Shown: positions 26,601-34,082 of the stretch, in pieces | How positions within the stretch are numbered: position 1 is the first letter of the stretch | Layout of the letters: every line of letters begins with the position of its first letter | NCBI GenBank assembly: GCA_012512595.1 | Contig: JAAZDW010000017.1 | Location: 1-49,879 of the forward strand | Length of the DNA stretch: 49,879 nucleotides | Direction of reading: 5' to 3' | Source of the DNA: Erysipelothrix sp. | GTDB lineage: Bacteria > Bacillota_I > Bacilli_A > Erysipelotrichales > Erysipelotrichaceae | Notes under the pieces: model-generated | Told to the model about the DNA's origin: nothing | The model's input: only the letters and a program-made list of their open reading frames with translations | The model's database searches: none | Position numbers and translations under genes: made by a program

Positions 26601-26705
26601 AAAAATATTGAAGATAAACTAAAGTCAGAAAGTTATATAAGAATTAGTGGCAAAATTGATCGAAAAGATTCTATCTTAGTTAACTCTTTAAACTTTATTG
26701 AGTAA
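23679..26705 (+). CDS. dnaE: DNA polymerase III subunit alpha (DnaE type)
   Basis: Second replicative polymerase of low-GC Firmicutes, which extends primers before PolC takes over. The catalytic aspartates are in PDIDIDF (D371, D373, D375). GPGRGSSAGSLVAYVLGI, YRPGPM and the fingers region follow, and an OB-fold lies near the C-terminus (from about residue 925). The N-terminal PHP domain is degenerate: it begins ILDVKSAYSLFDG, without the His-x-His metal site. At 1008 aa it is about 100 residues shorter than Bacillus DnaE. GTG start with AGAGGGG upstream. A separate PolC lies at 41674. Confidence 0.95.
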   Translation: MFAILDVKSAYSLFDGTISPKDIVEIAVQKGYRAVAINDLNTLHSLMELKSLAEKNKIQPLYSLRVIIENQDNLTYLLYAKNNDGYKDLLKLSTFLARLDTVLTYENLIEYTNDCVVIVYGEGGIIENDSIDTVGYLELFKKTLRDFYIGISNNTSNKWKVDNDKLKDLCNIMNVETVALPKVEFKSLEDVDVKRLYIAMANSRLFLDHQNYVNEKNFFLNLDQIEKFYDKADIQNTIEIANKCQVNFNTIEKADLPVYKNPAGVSSEKYLSNLCIKGLNKRLDNLVTYEYSNRLKHELQIINEMGFADYFLIVYDFILFARKNNIYVGPGRGSSAGSLVAYVLGITHIDPIKYGLLFERFLNPERVSLPDIDIDFPDNKRSLIIDYVSSKYGSEQVAHIITFGTFAAKQSIRDVGKALNIPTYQLDRVSKMIPNTPKIKLSDVYNKNHNFKKFIKEDAKLKQLYYLASKIEGLPRHTSLHAAGIVLSDKPLVNYVPLMQIDKEHNVTQYSMDYLEAIGLNKMDFLGLRNLTIIANVVEKIPNFNIFNIPLDDKKTYDLIADGQTSGIFQLESYGMTKLLKQMQPFEFNDIVAAIALYRPGPMENIPTYLKRRFTKNEITYLHPDLKPILQETYGIIVYQEQIMQIAQKMADFSLAKADILRKAMSDKNATALGSLREEFILGSVKKGYLKKDAIEVYNLIEKFANYGFNKAHSVAYSLIAYQLAYLKTNHYFQFYIALLNSVIGGPKKTREYVLECRRREIKILKPHINYSIDEYIEHQGAILFPLLSIKSVGKLVCDKLLNERKNGLFKDFFDFVARANVIKINKPIIEALIYGGALDSFGHNRTTMIKMLDQALMYADLVKVDAKEVTLDFNIVSKPKILIHKADNFFELEKEKEMLGFYLSTHPIAQKKSDLNYHGDSIIEVKNTRKTKDLLVYVTNIKQHRTKNGFLMAFVSVNDDTDNIDLVLMPNIYKNIEDKLKSESYIRISGKIDRKDSILVNSLNFIE

Positions 26706-26797
26706 AGAATATATAAAAACATTATTAATAACTAAGTTAAATTAGACTTTTTTCTAAATACTTTTAACTTTAAACATTTAGGACTTTTTGATAATAA

Positions 26798-26806
26798 TGA
26801 TATAAT
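26798..26806 (+). promoter_or_regulatory. Two-component operon promoter, extended -10
   Basis: TGA precedes TATAAT (26801-26806); TTAGGA at 26778-26783 is a possible -35. Upstream, 26735-26790 holds repeated CTTTTAA- and CTTTAAA-like words that could bind a regulator. Confidence 0.5.
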
Positions 26807-26859
26807 GAGAATAACAACAATCACGCCAATAATGACAAAAAGTAAAGTGAGGTTATAAT

Positions 26860-27522
26860 ATGGTTAAAATATTAATCGTGGACGACGAAAAAAGAATTAG
26901 AAGTGTTATAAAAACATATGCCGAAAACGAAGGATACTATGTTTATGAAGCAAATGACGGATATCAGGCTATTGAAATTGTCGAAAACAACGAAATTGAT
27001 CTGATTATTTTAGATATAATGATGCCAAAGCTTGATGGGTTTTCAACCTTAAAGCGCATTAAAGCAATTAAAGACATCCCAACAATTATGCTTTCTGCAA
27101 GAAATGAAGAGTATGACAAACTTCATGGTTTTGACCTTGGAGTAGATGATTATGTAACAAAACCCTTTTCACTAAAAGAACTAATGGCAAGAATTAAAGT
27201 TATTTTAGAACGACATAATATTTCTGCTAATAAAACTTATAGTTTTGAAGGTTTATTTGTAGACTTCGACTCGCATGTAGTTAAAGTTGATGATGAGGTG
27301 ATTCATTTAACTCCTAAGGAATTTGAATTATTGCAATTTTTGATTGTAAATCAGGGTAGAGTTATTTCGCGTGAACAATTTCTAAGTGAACTTTGGAACT
27401 ATGATTATTTTGGTGACGACAGAACGGTTGATACTCACATAAAAATGTTACGTGCAAGTTTAGGTGAATATCGAAAATTTATTGTTACTGTGAGAGGTAC
27501 TGGTTATAAATTTGAAGCTTGA
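26860..27522 (+). CDS. OmpR/PhoB family response regulator
   Basis: DNA-binding partner of the adjacent kinase. The receiver domain (residues 1-118) has the acidic pair D8-D9, the phosphorylated Asp D52 in LIILDIMMP, and the Lys in VTKPF. A winged-helix domain follows (about 125-220), with the typical TVDTHIKMLRASLG and VRGTGYKFE. Length 220 aa is normal. Its TGA stop overlaps the kinase start, so the two are coupled. The regulated genes cannot be told from the sequence. Confidence 0.95.
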   Translation: MVKILIVDDEKRIRSVIKTYAENEGYYVYEANDGYQAIEIVENNEIDLIILDIMMPKLDGFSTLKRIKAIKDIPTIMLSARNEEYDKLHGFDLGVDDYVTKPFSLKELMARIKVILERHNISANKTYSFEGLFVDFDSHVVKVDDEVIHLTPKEFELLQFLIVNQGRVISREQFLSELWNYDYFGDDRTVDTHIKMLRASLGEYRKFIVTVRGTGYKFEA

Positions 27523-28945
27523 TGAAAAATCAATAAAATCTAAACTTGGTGGTTTAAGATTTAATACATGGCTAATATTCACTTTGTTTGCAAGTGCTAT
27601 TTTAGTTATGCTTTGGTTTTTACAATTAAACTTACTGCCACCTTATTATCGTGCTGCAAAAATTGGCACGGTAAGATCGATTGCAGACAATGTCGAAACA
27701 ATGGTTATTTCAGACCAACCGTTAAGTTCGATGTACCAAGTAGCTCGTGACAATTCACTTTGTATCCAATTAGCTGATAATTATGGAAATAAGAGCAATT
27801 TTAACGGGATTGGAACAGGCTGCTACATTGATAAGTCTTTACCAAATAATACCGGTGACTTTGATTATACTGAAATGCTAGAAAAAATCAAAGAAAGCAG
27901 TGATGGTGAATATAACTATTTGATTGACTATGGCTCACAAATGATAGTTTATGGAAGACTTGTTGACGCTCACTTGGGTCGTTATATCTTGCTAATAAAT
28001 TCGCCAGTTACGCCAGAAAAAGCAGGGCTCGAGTTAATTCAAAATCAGTTTGTGGCTTTGACTGTTTTAGTTTTAGCTTTTGCGACAATCGCCTCGATTA
28101 TTTTGGCTAGAAGAATTTCAAGGCCATTTATTACAATGACTAAAAGCGCTAAAAAACTAGCTGAAAGAAACTTTGATGTTAGTTTTGATGCTAAAGGAAT
28201 TAAATTTAATGAGTTTGAAGAATTGGCCGATTCGCTTAACTATGCAACCGCAGAATTAAAAAAAGTTGATGAACTGCGGCTTGATCTAATTGCAAATGTT
28301 TCCCATGATATAAAAACGCCTTTGACAATGATTATGGCCTATACTGAAATGATTCAAGACTTTTCAAAAGATGATAAAAATCTACTTTTAGAACATTTAG
28401 ATGTAATTAGTTTGGAAGCAAAACACTTAGATAACTTAGTTGAAAATATGTTAGAACTATCAATGTTACAATCAGGAACAATAACATTAGAACTAATTGA
28501 TTTTAATCTAAATGATTTAGCTAACGAAATAATTAAGTTATTTACTCATAAAAACCAAGAAGTTGTGTTTGAAGCTGACAATACATATATTATCAATGCT
28601 GATCGAGTTAAAATTGGACAAGTAATTTATAATTTCATTAATAACGCAACGAAGTATCGCCGCCACAAACCAATTAAACTTAAGCTTTCTCAAAATGATA
28701 ATGCGGTTAGACTCAGTGTCATTGATGACGGAGTTGGAATTAGTCCAGAAGACTTGGACTTTATTTGGGATCGTTATTATCGAATCGATAAAAACTTTGC
28801 AAGAGAGCAAGAGGGTAGTGGTTTAGGACTATCAATCGCCCGCGGTATTATTATTGCACATAATGCGAAATATGGAATCGTTAGTAAAGAAAATGTTGGC
28901 AGTGAATTTTACTTTGATATAAATTTTATTTCAATTCTTAAATAA
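27512..28945 (+). CDS. Membrane sensor histidine kinase
   Basis: Sensor kinase of the two-component pair. One membrane helix lies at about residues 20-40, an extracellular domain of about 130 residues follows, and a second helix lies at about 180-200, then HAMP. The phosphorylated His is H265 in NVSHDIKTPL. The ATPase domain has NFINNATKYR (N box), DDGVGIS (G1) and GSGLGLSIA (G2). No PAS domain is visible. It starts with TTG inside the regulator gene (11-base overlap) and has a weak ribosome binding site. The signal is unknown. A chromate transporter pair follows with its own promoter. Confidence 0.94.
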   Translation: MKLDEKSIKSKLGGLRFNTWLIFTLFASAILVMLWFLQLNLLPPYYRAAKIGTVRSIADNVETMVISDQPLSSMYQVARDNSLCIQLADNYGNKSNFNGIGTGCYIDKSLPNNTGDFDYTEMLEKIKESSDGEYNYLIDYGSQMIVYGRLVDAHLGRYILLINSPVTPEKAGLELIQNQFVALTVLVLAFATIASIILARRISRPFITMTKSAKKLAERNFDVSFDAKGIKFNEFEELADSLNYATAELKKVDELRLDLIANVSHDIKTPLTMIMAYTEMIQDFSKDDKNLLLEHLDVISLEAKHLDNLVENMLELSMLQSGTITLELIDFNLNDLANEIIKLFTHKNQEVVFEADNTYIINADRVKIGQVIYNFINNATKYRRHKPIKLKLSQNDNAVRLSVIDDGVGISPEDLDFIWDRYYRIDKNFAREQEGSGLGLSIARGIIIAHNAKYGIVSKENVGSEFYFDINFISILK

Positions 28946-28955
28946 TTAAATAAAA

Positions 28956-28964
28956 TGTTATAAT
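28956..28964 (+). promoter_or_regulatory. Promoter of the chromate transporter genes
   Basis: TGT precedes TATAAT (28959-28964) in the 35-base gap after the kinase gene. The implied leader is about 10 bases. Confidence 0.5.
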
Positions 28965-28980
28965 TTTAGATGGTGGTTAA

Positions 28981-29571
28981 ATGCAAAAAAATGTATATTA
29001 CAATTTATTTAAAACAACTTTTGTCTTAAGTGCTTTCACCTTTGGTGGAGGCTATGTGATTATACCTTTAATGAAACAAAAATTTGTAGAAGAATTACAG
29101 TGGATCAATGAAAAAGAAATGATGGATCTTATTTCAATTGCCCAGTCTTCGCCAGGATCTTTAGCAGTCAATGCCTCAATTTTAGTTGGCTATCGAATGA
29201 AGGGGATTAAAGGTTCACTTTTAACTGTGTTAGCGACAATTACGCCACCATTATTTATCATATCTTTTGTTTCAGCCTTTTATGACATTTTTACTTCAAA
29301 TCCTTTAATTATCAAAGTTTTAGCAGGTATGAATGTTGGAATCGCTGCTATTTTAATCGATGTAGCTTATACGTTGGGCTATAGTGTTATCAAAGACTTT
29401 AAATTTTACTCTGTTTTTATTATCTTAGGCACGATAATAGCATCTTTTATGGAAGTAAATATAATGATAATTGTTTTTACTGGAGGACTTTTAGGTTTGC
29501 TGTACTTTTCCTTTATATTTAGAAAGAAATTATTTAGAGAAAAAGATAAAAATCGTGGTGAAGTTGTATGA
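28981..29571 (+). CDS. Chromate transporter, first half (short-chain CHR)
   Basis: Membrane protein of the CHR family, which carries chromate or related anions. The 196-residue chain has the family motif FTFGGGYVIIPLM near the N-terminus, AQSSPGSLAVNAS, and several hydrophobic helices. Short-chain CHR proteins usually occur as a pair of half-length genes that act together; the partner follows at once. Real substrate in this organism is uncertain; sulfate-like oxyanions are possible. TGA stop overlaps the next ATG. Confidence 0.9.
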   Translation: MQKNVYYNLFKTTFVLSAFTFGGGYVIIPLMKQKFVEELQWINEKEMMDLISIAQSSPGSLAVNASILVGYRMKGIKGSLLTVLATITPPLFIISFVSAFYDIFTSNPLIIKVLAGMNVGIAAILIDVAYTLGYSVIKDFKFYSVFIILGTIIASFMEVNIMIIVFTGGLLGLLYFSFIFRKKLFREKDKNRGEVV

Positions 29572-30125
29572 TGGAACTGTTATCTTTATTTTGGGTCTTC
29601 TTTAAAATAGGGTTATTTACAATCGGAGGCGGTATTGCATCACTGCCTTTAATCGAAACAATTATTGTTAAACAACAAGGATGGATTTCTTATGATGAGT
29701 TTTCACATTTAGTTATAATATCTGAAATGACGCCAGGACCAATTGGCATTAATGCATCAACCTTTGTCGGCAACAAGCTAGCAGGATTTATCGGTGGGGT
29801 TGTCGCAACCTTAGGAAATGTGCTACCTTCAATTATAATTGTTATTTTACTAGCTAAGGTCTATTTTAAGTATAAAAACTTAAAAGTAGTAAACTCAGTT
29901 TTAAATGGCTTAAAACCGACAATTGTTGGACTAATTACTAGTGCCACCGTTGGAATTGTCTTAGTAGCCTTATTTAATACAAGGGCATTTGACCTTAGTC
30001 AGTTTGAAATAAGTTATATAAAAATTGCTTTACTGCTTCTTTATCTCTTTATTTTAAGAAAGTTTAAACCAAATCCAATTTTAATAATTTTGTTGAGTGG
30101 TGGCTTAGGTTTAGTGTTGTTGTAG
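29568..30125 (+). CDS. Chromate transporter, second half (short-chain CHR)
   Basis: Partner of the preceding half transporter, 185 aa. It repeats the same family motifs: LFTIGGGIASLPLIE near the N-terminus and SEMTPGPIGINASTFVG, followed by hydrophobic helices. The four-base overlap (ATGA) with the first half points to coupled, equal synthesis. It ends just before the rplU promoter. Confidence 0.9.
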   Translation: MMELLSLFWVFFKIGLFTIGGGIASLPLIETIIVKQQGWISYDEFSHLVIISEMTPGPIGINASTFVGNKLAGFIGGVVATLGNVLPSIIIVILLAKVYFKYKNLKVVNSVLNGLKPTIVGLITSATVGIVLVALFNTRAFDLSQFEISYIKIALLLLYLFILRKFKPNPILIILLSGGLGLVLL

Positions 30126-30133
30126 AACAGATT

Positions 30134-30167
30134 AACAGTTGACTATTTGACTGTTTAGTGGTAAAAT
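30134..30167 (+). promoter_or_regulatory. rplU promoter with inverted repeat at the -35
   Basis: TTGACT (30139-30144), 17-base spacer, TAAAAT (30162-30167) preceded by TGG. It is the best promoter in the window. AACAGT (30134-30139) and ACTGTT (30150-30155) form an inverted repeat around the -35; it may be an operator or a weak terminator for the upstream genes. Confidence 0.75.
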
Positions 30168-30173
30168 CTTTAT

Positions 30174-30264
30174 GTTGTATCACTATGGTACAACCGCTCA
30201 TAATAAGGTCTAAGTGGAAAGATCCCACCTTATGTGGCGAGTCTGACAAAAGGAGGTGCAATAT
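30174..30264 (+). ncRNA. Probable L21 leader of the rplU mRNA
   Basis: Structured 5' leader between the promoter and rplU. It has a hairpin GTTGTA (30174-30179) with TACAAC (30189-30194), a second with GTGG (30214-30217) and CCAC (30225-30228), and then the ribosome binding site AGGAGGTG. Firmicutes often carry an L21 leader at this place, thought to bind L21 and give feedback. I assign it by position and structure only. Confidence 0.6.
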
Positions 30265-30576
30265 ATGTACGCAGTAGTAGAAACAGGCGGAAAACAAATC
30301 AAGGTGGTTGAAGGTGAATTCATCTTCACAGAATTGTTGGATGTCGAAGAAGGTAGTGAATATGTTTTTGACAAAGTAGTCTTAACTTCAGGAAATACAA
30401 CTAAAATTGGAACACCATACGTAAGTGGTGCTAAAGTAGTTGCAGAAGTAGAAAAACACGGAAAACATAAAAAAGTAAGAACATTTAAATATGTAGCTAA
30501 AAGTCCATCGTCCCATCGTAATCAAGGACATAGACAACCATATACAAAACTATTAATTAAAAGAATTGAGGCTTAA
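30265..30576 (+). CDS. rplU: 50S ribosomal protein L21
   Basis: Large-subunit ribosomal protein, 103 aa, beginning MYAVVETGGKQIKV and ending with the typical SHRNQGHRQPYTKLLIKRI. ATG 30265 is chosen because AGGAGGTG lies 7 bases upstream; a GTG at 30256 is part of that site. First gene of the conserved rplU-prp-rpmA operon. Confidence 0.96.
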   Translation: MYAVVETGGKQIKVVEGEFIFTELLDVEEGSEYVFDKVVLTSGNTTKIGTPYVSGAKVVAEVEKHGKHKKVRTFKYVAKSPSSHRNQGHRQPYTKLLIKRIEA

Positions 30577-30577
30577 T

Positions 30578-30892
30578 ATGATTTCGGTTATATTTAATAA
30601 GCAAGATGATAAGTTTGTCTCAATGACAGTTACTGGACATGCAAACTTCGATGATTTAGGTGAAGATGTTGTTTGTGCAGGAGTTAGTTCAATTATATTT
30701 GGAGCTTTAAATGGCTTTGATGAATTGGCTAAAGACAATTTTGATATTGTTGTTACTGAAAATTTAATTACAGTCAATGTCTTAGAGTCAGTATGTATTT
30801 CTGATAAATTACTAAGTTTTGTTCATTTGCAATTAAAAACAGTAGAACAACAATATTCTGATAATATTGGAATTACTATAATGGAGGTGTAA
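30578..30892 (+). CDS. prp: Prp cysteine protease for L27 processing (YsxB)
   Basis: Ribosomal-processing protease that removes the N-terminal extension of L27. The likely catalytic pair is visible: H21 in TGHANF and C33 in DVVCAGVS, close to the positions known in Staphylococcus aureus (H22 and C34). The chain has 104 residues. ATG 30578 has GAGG 6 bases upstream, overlapping the end of rplU. It lies between rplU and rpmA as in other Firmicutes, and the L27 here does carry the extension it cuts. Confidence 0.94.
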   Translation: MISVIFNKQDDKFVSMTVTGHANFDDLGEDVVCAGVSSIIFGALNGFDELAKDNFDIVVTENLITVNVLESVCISDKLLSFVHLQLKTVEQQYSDNIGITIMEV

Positions 30893-30895
30893 CCA

Positions 30896-31177
30896 ATGAA
30901 GTTTATATTAGATATTCAATTCTTTGCTTCAAAGAAGGGAGTTGGGTCTTCGAGAAATGGTCGTGACTCACACTCAAAAAGATTAGGGGCAAAAATGTCG
31001 GATGGACAATTTGCTAGCGCAGGTAGTATAATTTATCGTCAACGCGGAACGAAAATTCATCCAGGCCAAAACGTTGGTCGTGGTAGTGACGATACATTAT
31101 TCGCAACAGCTAACGGAATTGTGAAATTTGAAAGAATGGGCAGACGAGCAACTCGTGTATCCGTTTATCCAGCATAA
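30896..31177 (+). CDS. rpmA: 50S ribosomal protein L27 with cleavable N-terminus
   Basis: Large-subunit protein whose N-terminus reaches the peptidyl transferase centre. The precursor begins [19 protein letters not shown]. In Firmicutes Prp cuts after the FF, so that the mature protein starts ASKKG. The rest is standard L27 (93 aa in all). GGAGG upstream; three bases separate it from prp. An intrinsic terminator follows. Confidence 0.96.
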   Translation: MKFILDIQFFASKKGVGSSRNGRDSHSKRLGAKMSDGQFASAGSIIYRQRGTKIHPGQNVGRGSDDTLFATANGIVKFERMGRRATRVSVYPA

Positions 31178-31182
31178 TAATT

Positions 31183-31208
31183 AAATCCCTATAGTAGGGA
31201 TTTTTTTT
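31183..31208 (+). terminator. Terminator between rpmA and obgE
   Basis: AAATCCCTA (31183-31191), TAG loop, TAGGGATTT (31195-31203), then T to 31208. obgE starts 15 bases later and no promoter fits between, so it should act partially. Confidence 0.8.
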
Positions 31209-31223
31209 ATAAAAGGAGAATTT

Positions 31224-32498
31224 ATGTTTGTAGACAGAGTAAAAATAAAGGTTAAAGGTGGCAATGGTGGTAATGGTATCGTTAGTATGCGCCGTGAAAA
31301 GTTTGTTCCCCTTGGTGGACCAGATGGTGGAAGTGGTGGCGATGGCGGTAATGTTATCCTTAAAGCTGATAGTAACAAATCAACGCTTTTAGATCTTAGA
31401 TATAATAAACAAATATTTGCCAAAAAAGGTGGCAGTGGTAAGTCAAAGAAAATGTCAGGTAGAACTGGTGAAGATGTTGTCTTAGCTGTACCGGTTGGAA
31501 CTGTTATTAGAGATATTGAAAATGATATTTTAATTGCAGATCTAAAAGAACATGGTCAAGAAGCTATTGTTGCTAAAGGTGGCAGAGGTGGAAAAGGAAA
31601 CTTTGCGTTTATGTCAAATAAGTATCCGGCCCCAGATTTTGCCCAACAAGGTGAAATCGCAGTTGCAAGAGAAATAGAAATAGAACTTAAACTTTTAGCT
31701 GATGTTGGATTGGTAGGATTTCCATCAGTTGGTAAAAGCACCTTTTTATCTGTTGTAAGTAAGGCTAAGCCTGAAATTGCTGACTATCCATTTACAACCA
31801 TAACTCCAAACTTAGGTGTTGTAATGACTAAAGATGGCCGTTCTTTTACAATTGCTGACCTTCCAGGTTTAATTGAAGGAGCCAGCTTAGGAAAAGGTTT
31901 AGGTCATCAATTTTTAAGACATATCGAACGGACACGAGTTATTATCCATATGTTAGACATGGGAAATGAAACCGGTCGAGATCCAGTTGAAGATTATGAA
32001 ATAATTAATAATGAATTAAGTTCATATCAATATCACTTAATGTTAAGACCTCAAATCGTGGTTGCCAATAAAATGGATTTAGAAGGCGCAAAAGAAAATT
32101 TAGCTCGTTTTAAAGAAACTTATCCAGATATTGAAATATTTGAGACAACGACAATTTTTCAAGCGGGTGTAGATAAAGTTTTGTACAAAGCCGCCGACCT
32201 ACTTGAAACAACTCCAGCCTTTCCACTATTGGATGGCGCAAGCAAGGGTGTTGTTTATAAATTTATTGAAGAAAAAGAAGACTTTAAAGTTGTTGATCTT
32301 GGTAATGGGAGCTTTGAACTATTTGGAGATAAGCTTTTAAGAGAGTTTAGAATGTTAGATTTTGAAAGTGACAAAGCTAGCTTCCACTTTGCCAGAAGAC
32401 TTCGGATAATGGGAGTCGATGCTCGCTTGCGAGCCTTGGGTGCAAAAGATGGCGACACGATAATAATTGATAATTATGAATTTGAATTTATTGATTAG
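31224..32498 (+). CDS. obgE: GTPase Obg
   Basis: Essential GTPase of 50S assembly and stress control. The glycine-rich Obg fold fills residues 1-157 (VKGGNGGNG, GGPDGGSGGDGG). The G domain has GFPSVGKST, DLPGLIEGA and NKMD, and a C-terminal OCT domain of about 70 residues follows. At 424 aa it is full length. AAAGGAGAA is the ribosome binding site. It follows rplU-prp-rpmA as in Bacillus (there with spo0B between), and leads into ruvAB. Confidence 0.97.
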   Translation: MFVDRVKIKVKGGNGGNGIVSMRREKFVPLGGPDGGSGGDGGNVILKADSNKSTLLDLRYNKQIFAKKGGSGKSKKMSGRTGEDVVLAVPVGTVIRDIENDILIADLKEHGQEAIVAKGGRGGKGNFAFMSNKYPAPDFAQQGEIAVAREIEIELKLLADVGLVGFPSVGKSTFLSVVSKAKPEIADYPFTTITPNLGVVMTKDGRSFTIADLPGLIEGASLGKGLGHQFLRHIERTRVIIHMLDMGNETGRDPVEDYEIINNELSSYQYHLMLRPQIVVANKMDLEGAKENLARFKETYPDIEIFETTTIFQAGVDKVLYKAADLLETTPAFPLLDGASKGVVYKFIEEKEDFKVVDLGNGSFELFGDKLLREFRMLDFESDKASFHFARRLRIMGVDARLRALGAKDGDTIIIDNYEFEFID

Positions 32499-32509
32499 GG
32501 AGTGAAATA

Positions 32510-33079
32510 ATGATCGCATTTATTAAAGGAATTGTTTTTGATGTTGGTGTTGATTTTGCAATAGTTGAAAATAATGGAATTGGCTATCATTTAGTCATGT
32601 CAAAAACTAACAATATCAGTTTAAATGATGAAGTTTTAATTTACACTTATCAACATGTTAGAGAAGATGATCTCACTTTATTCGGATTTGAAGATATCGA
32701 GTCTCGAGAAATGTTTTTAAAGTTGATTAGTGTTAAAGGGGTTGGACCAAAAACAGCTAATAATATTTTGGCAAAAGCAAACGCAAAAGAATTGATTTTA
32801 GCTATTGAAGGTAATGACGTCGATTTTTTGAAAACTTTACCCGGTATTGGCGCCAAATCTGCAAAACAAATTATTTTAGATTTACAAAATAAACTAACTA
32901 CAGAAACAATCCCAATCTTAAATCAAGACTTAGATGATGCTATTGAAGGATTAAAAGGTTTAGGATATAGTGCAGCTGAATTAAAGTCTGTAAAAAAACA
33001 ATTAATGACCAAAGTTATGACAGCCAGTGAATATTTAAAAGCTGGCTTAAACATCTTAAATAAGCGAAAGGGTGGCTAA
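32510..33079 (+). CDS. ruvA: Holliday junction DNA helicase RuvA
   Basis: Binds four-way DNA junctions and loads RuvB for branch migration. It has the N-terminal OB-fold ([24 protein letters not shown]), two helix-hairpin-helix motifs ([13 protein letters not shown] and [12 protein letters not shown]), and the C-terminal domain that contacts RuvB ([12 protein letters not shown]). Length 189 aa is normal. GGGAGTG lies upstream. One base separates its stop from ruvB. Confidence 0.96.
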   Translation: MIAFIKGIVFDVGVDFAIVENNGIGYHLVMSKTNNISLNDEVLIYTYQHVREDDLTLFGFEDIESREMFLKLISVKGVGPKTANNILAKANAKELILAIEGNDVDFLKTLPGIGAKSAKQIILDLQNKLTTETIPILNQDLDDAIEGLKGLGYSAAELKSVKKQLMTKVMTASEYLKAGLNILNKRKGG

Positions 33080-33080
33080 A

Positions 33081-34061
33081 ATGGATGATGTTCTCTCAAC
33101 AAAGGAAAGTCAATTTGATGATGAAATAAGTATTAGACCAGCTTTTTTAAAAGACTATATTGGCCAAACAACAATAAAAGATAACTTAAGTATTTTTATG
33201 CAAGCAGCTAAAGTTAGACAAGAAACCTTAGACCATTTGCTTTTTTATGGGCCACCCGGCTTAGGTAAAACGACCTTAGCTTATATAATCGCCAATGAAA
33301 TGCAAGGTAACATTAAAACGGTATCAGGACCAACTATTGAAAAACAGGGTGACTTAGCTGCAATCTTATCATCTCTAGAACCTGGAGATGTACTTTTTAT
33401 TGATGAAATTCATCGTCTTCCAAAAGTCGTTGAAGAGATTCTCTATCCGGCGATGGAAGACTTTTATATTGACGTTGTAATGGGTAAAGATGCCAGTTTA
33501 AGAAGTGTCAGGCTGGAGTTGCCACCATTCACACTAGTTGGAGCAACAACGCGCATAGGTGACTTAAGTGCACCTTTGAGAGACCGGTTTGGAATCGTCA
33601 ATAAATTAGAATACTACAGTGAGGATAATTTAAAACAGATTGTCCATAGAACTTCACATGTGCTAGAATGTATTATTGATGAAGATGCAGTCCTTGAAAT
33701 TGCGAGAAGGTCACGTGGTACACCTAGAATCGCAAATCGTTTACTTAGAAGAGTTAGAGATTTTGCCCAAGTATTAAATGATTCATACATTGATTTACAA
33801 ATCGCACAAAAAGCCTTAGGCCGTTTAGAAATAGACAAGTTAGGCCTTGATGCGGTTGATATAAACTATCTAATTGGAATTATTGATCGTTTTGATGGAG
33901 GACCGGTGGGGGTTGATGCAATCGCGGCAAGTATATCTGAAGAAGTTCAAACTTTAGAAGATGTATATGAGCCATATTTGCTTCAAATAGGTTTTATTAA
34001 TCGAACACCAAGAGGACGAATTGTAACAGAAAAAGCTTACAAACATTTAAATAGAAAGTAA
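33081..34061 (+). CDS. ruvB: Holliday junction DNA helicase RuvB
   Basis: AAA+ motor that drives branch migration with RuvA. Walker A is in [12 protein letters not shown], Walker B in LFIDEIHRL, sensor I in GATTR, and the arginine finger region in PLRDRFG. A winged-helix domain closes the protein ([13 protein letters not shown]). ATG 33081 is chosen, with GGTGG upstream; a GTG at 33072 lies in the ribosome binding site. Length 326 aa. No ruvC is present, as in other Firmicutes, which use RecU. Confidence 0.97.
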   Translation: MDDVLSTKESQFDDEISIRPAFLKDYIGQTTIKDNLSIFMQAAKVRQETLDHLLFYGPPGLGKTTLAYIIANEMQGNIKTVSGPTIEKQGDLAAILSSLEPGDVLFIDEIHRLPKVVEEILYPAMEDFYIDVVMGKDASLRSVRLELPPFTLVGATTRIGDLSAPLRDRFGIVNKLEYYSEDNLKQIVHRTSHVLECIIDEDAVLEIARRSRGTPRIANRLLRRVRDFAQVLNDSYIDLQIAQKALGRLEIDKLGLDAVDINYLIGIIDRFDGGPVGVDAIAASISEEVQTLEDVYEPYLLQIGFINRTPRGRIVTEKAYKHLNRK

Positions 34062-34082
34062 TCGAAGATTAGGAGAGATTTT

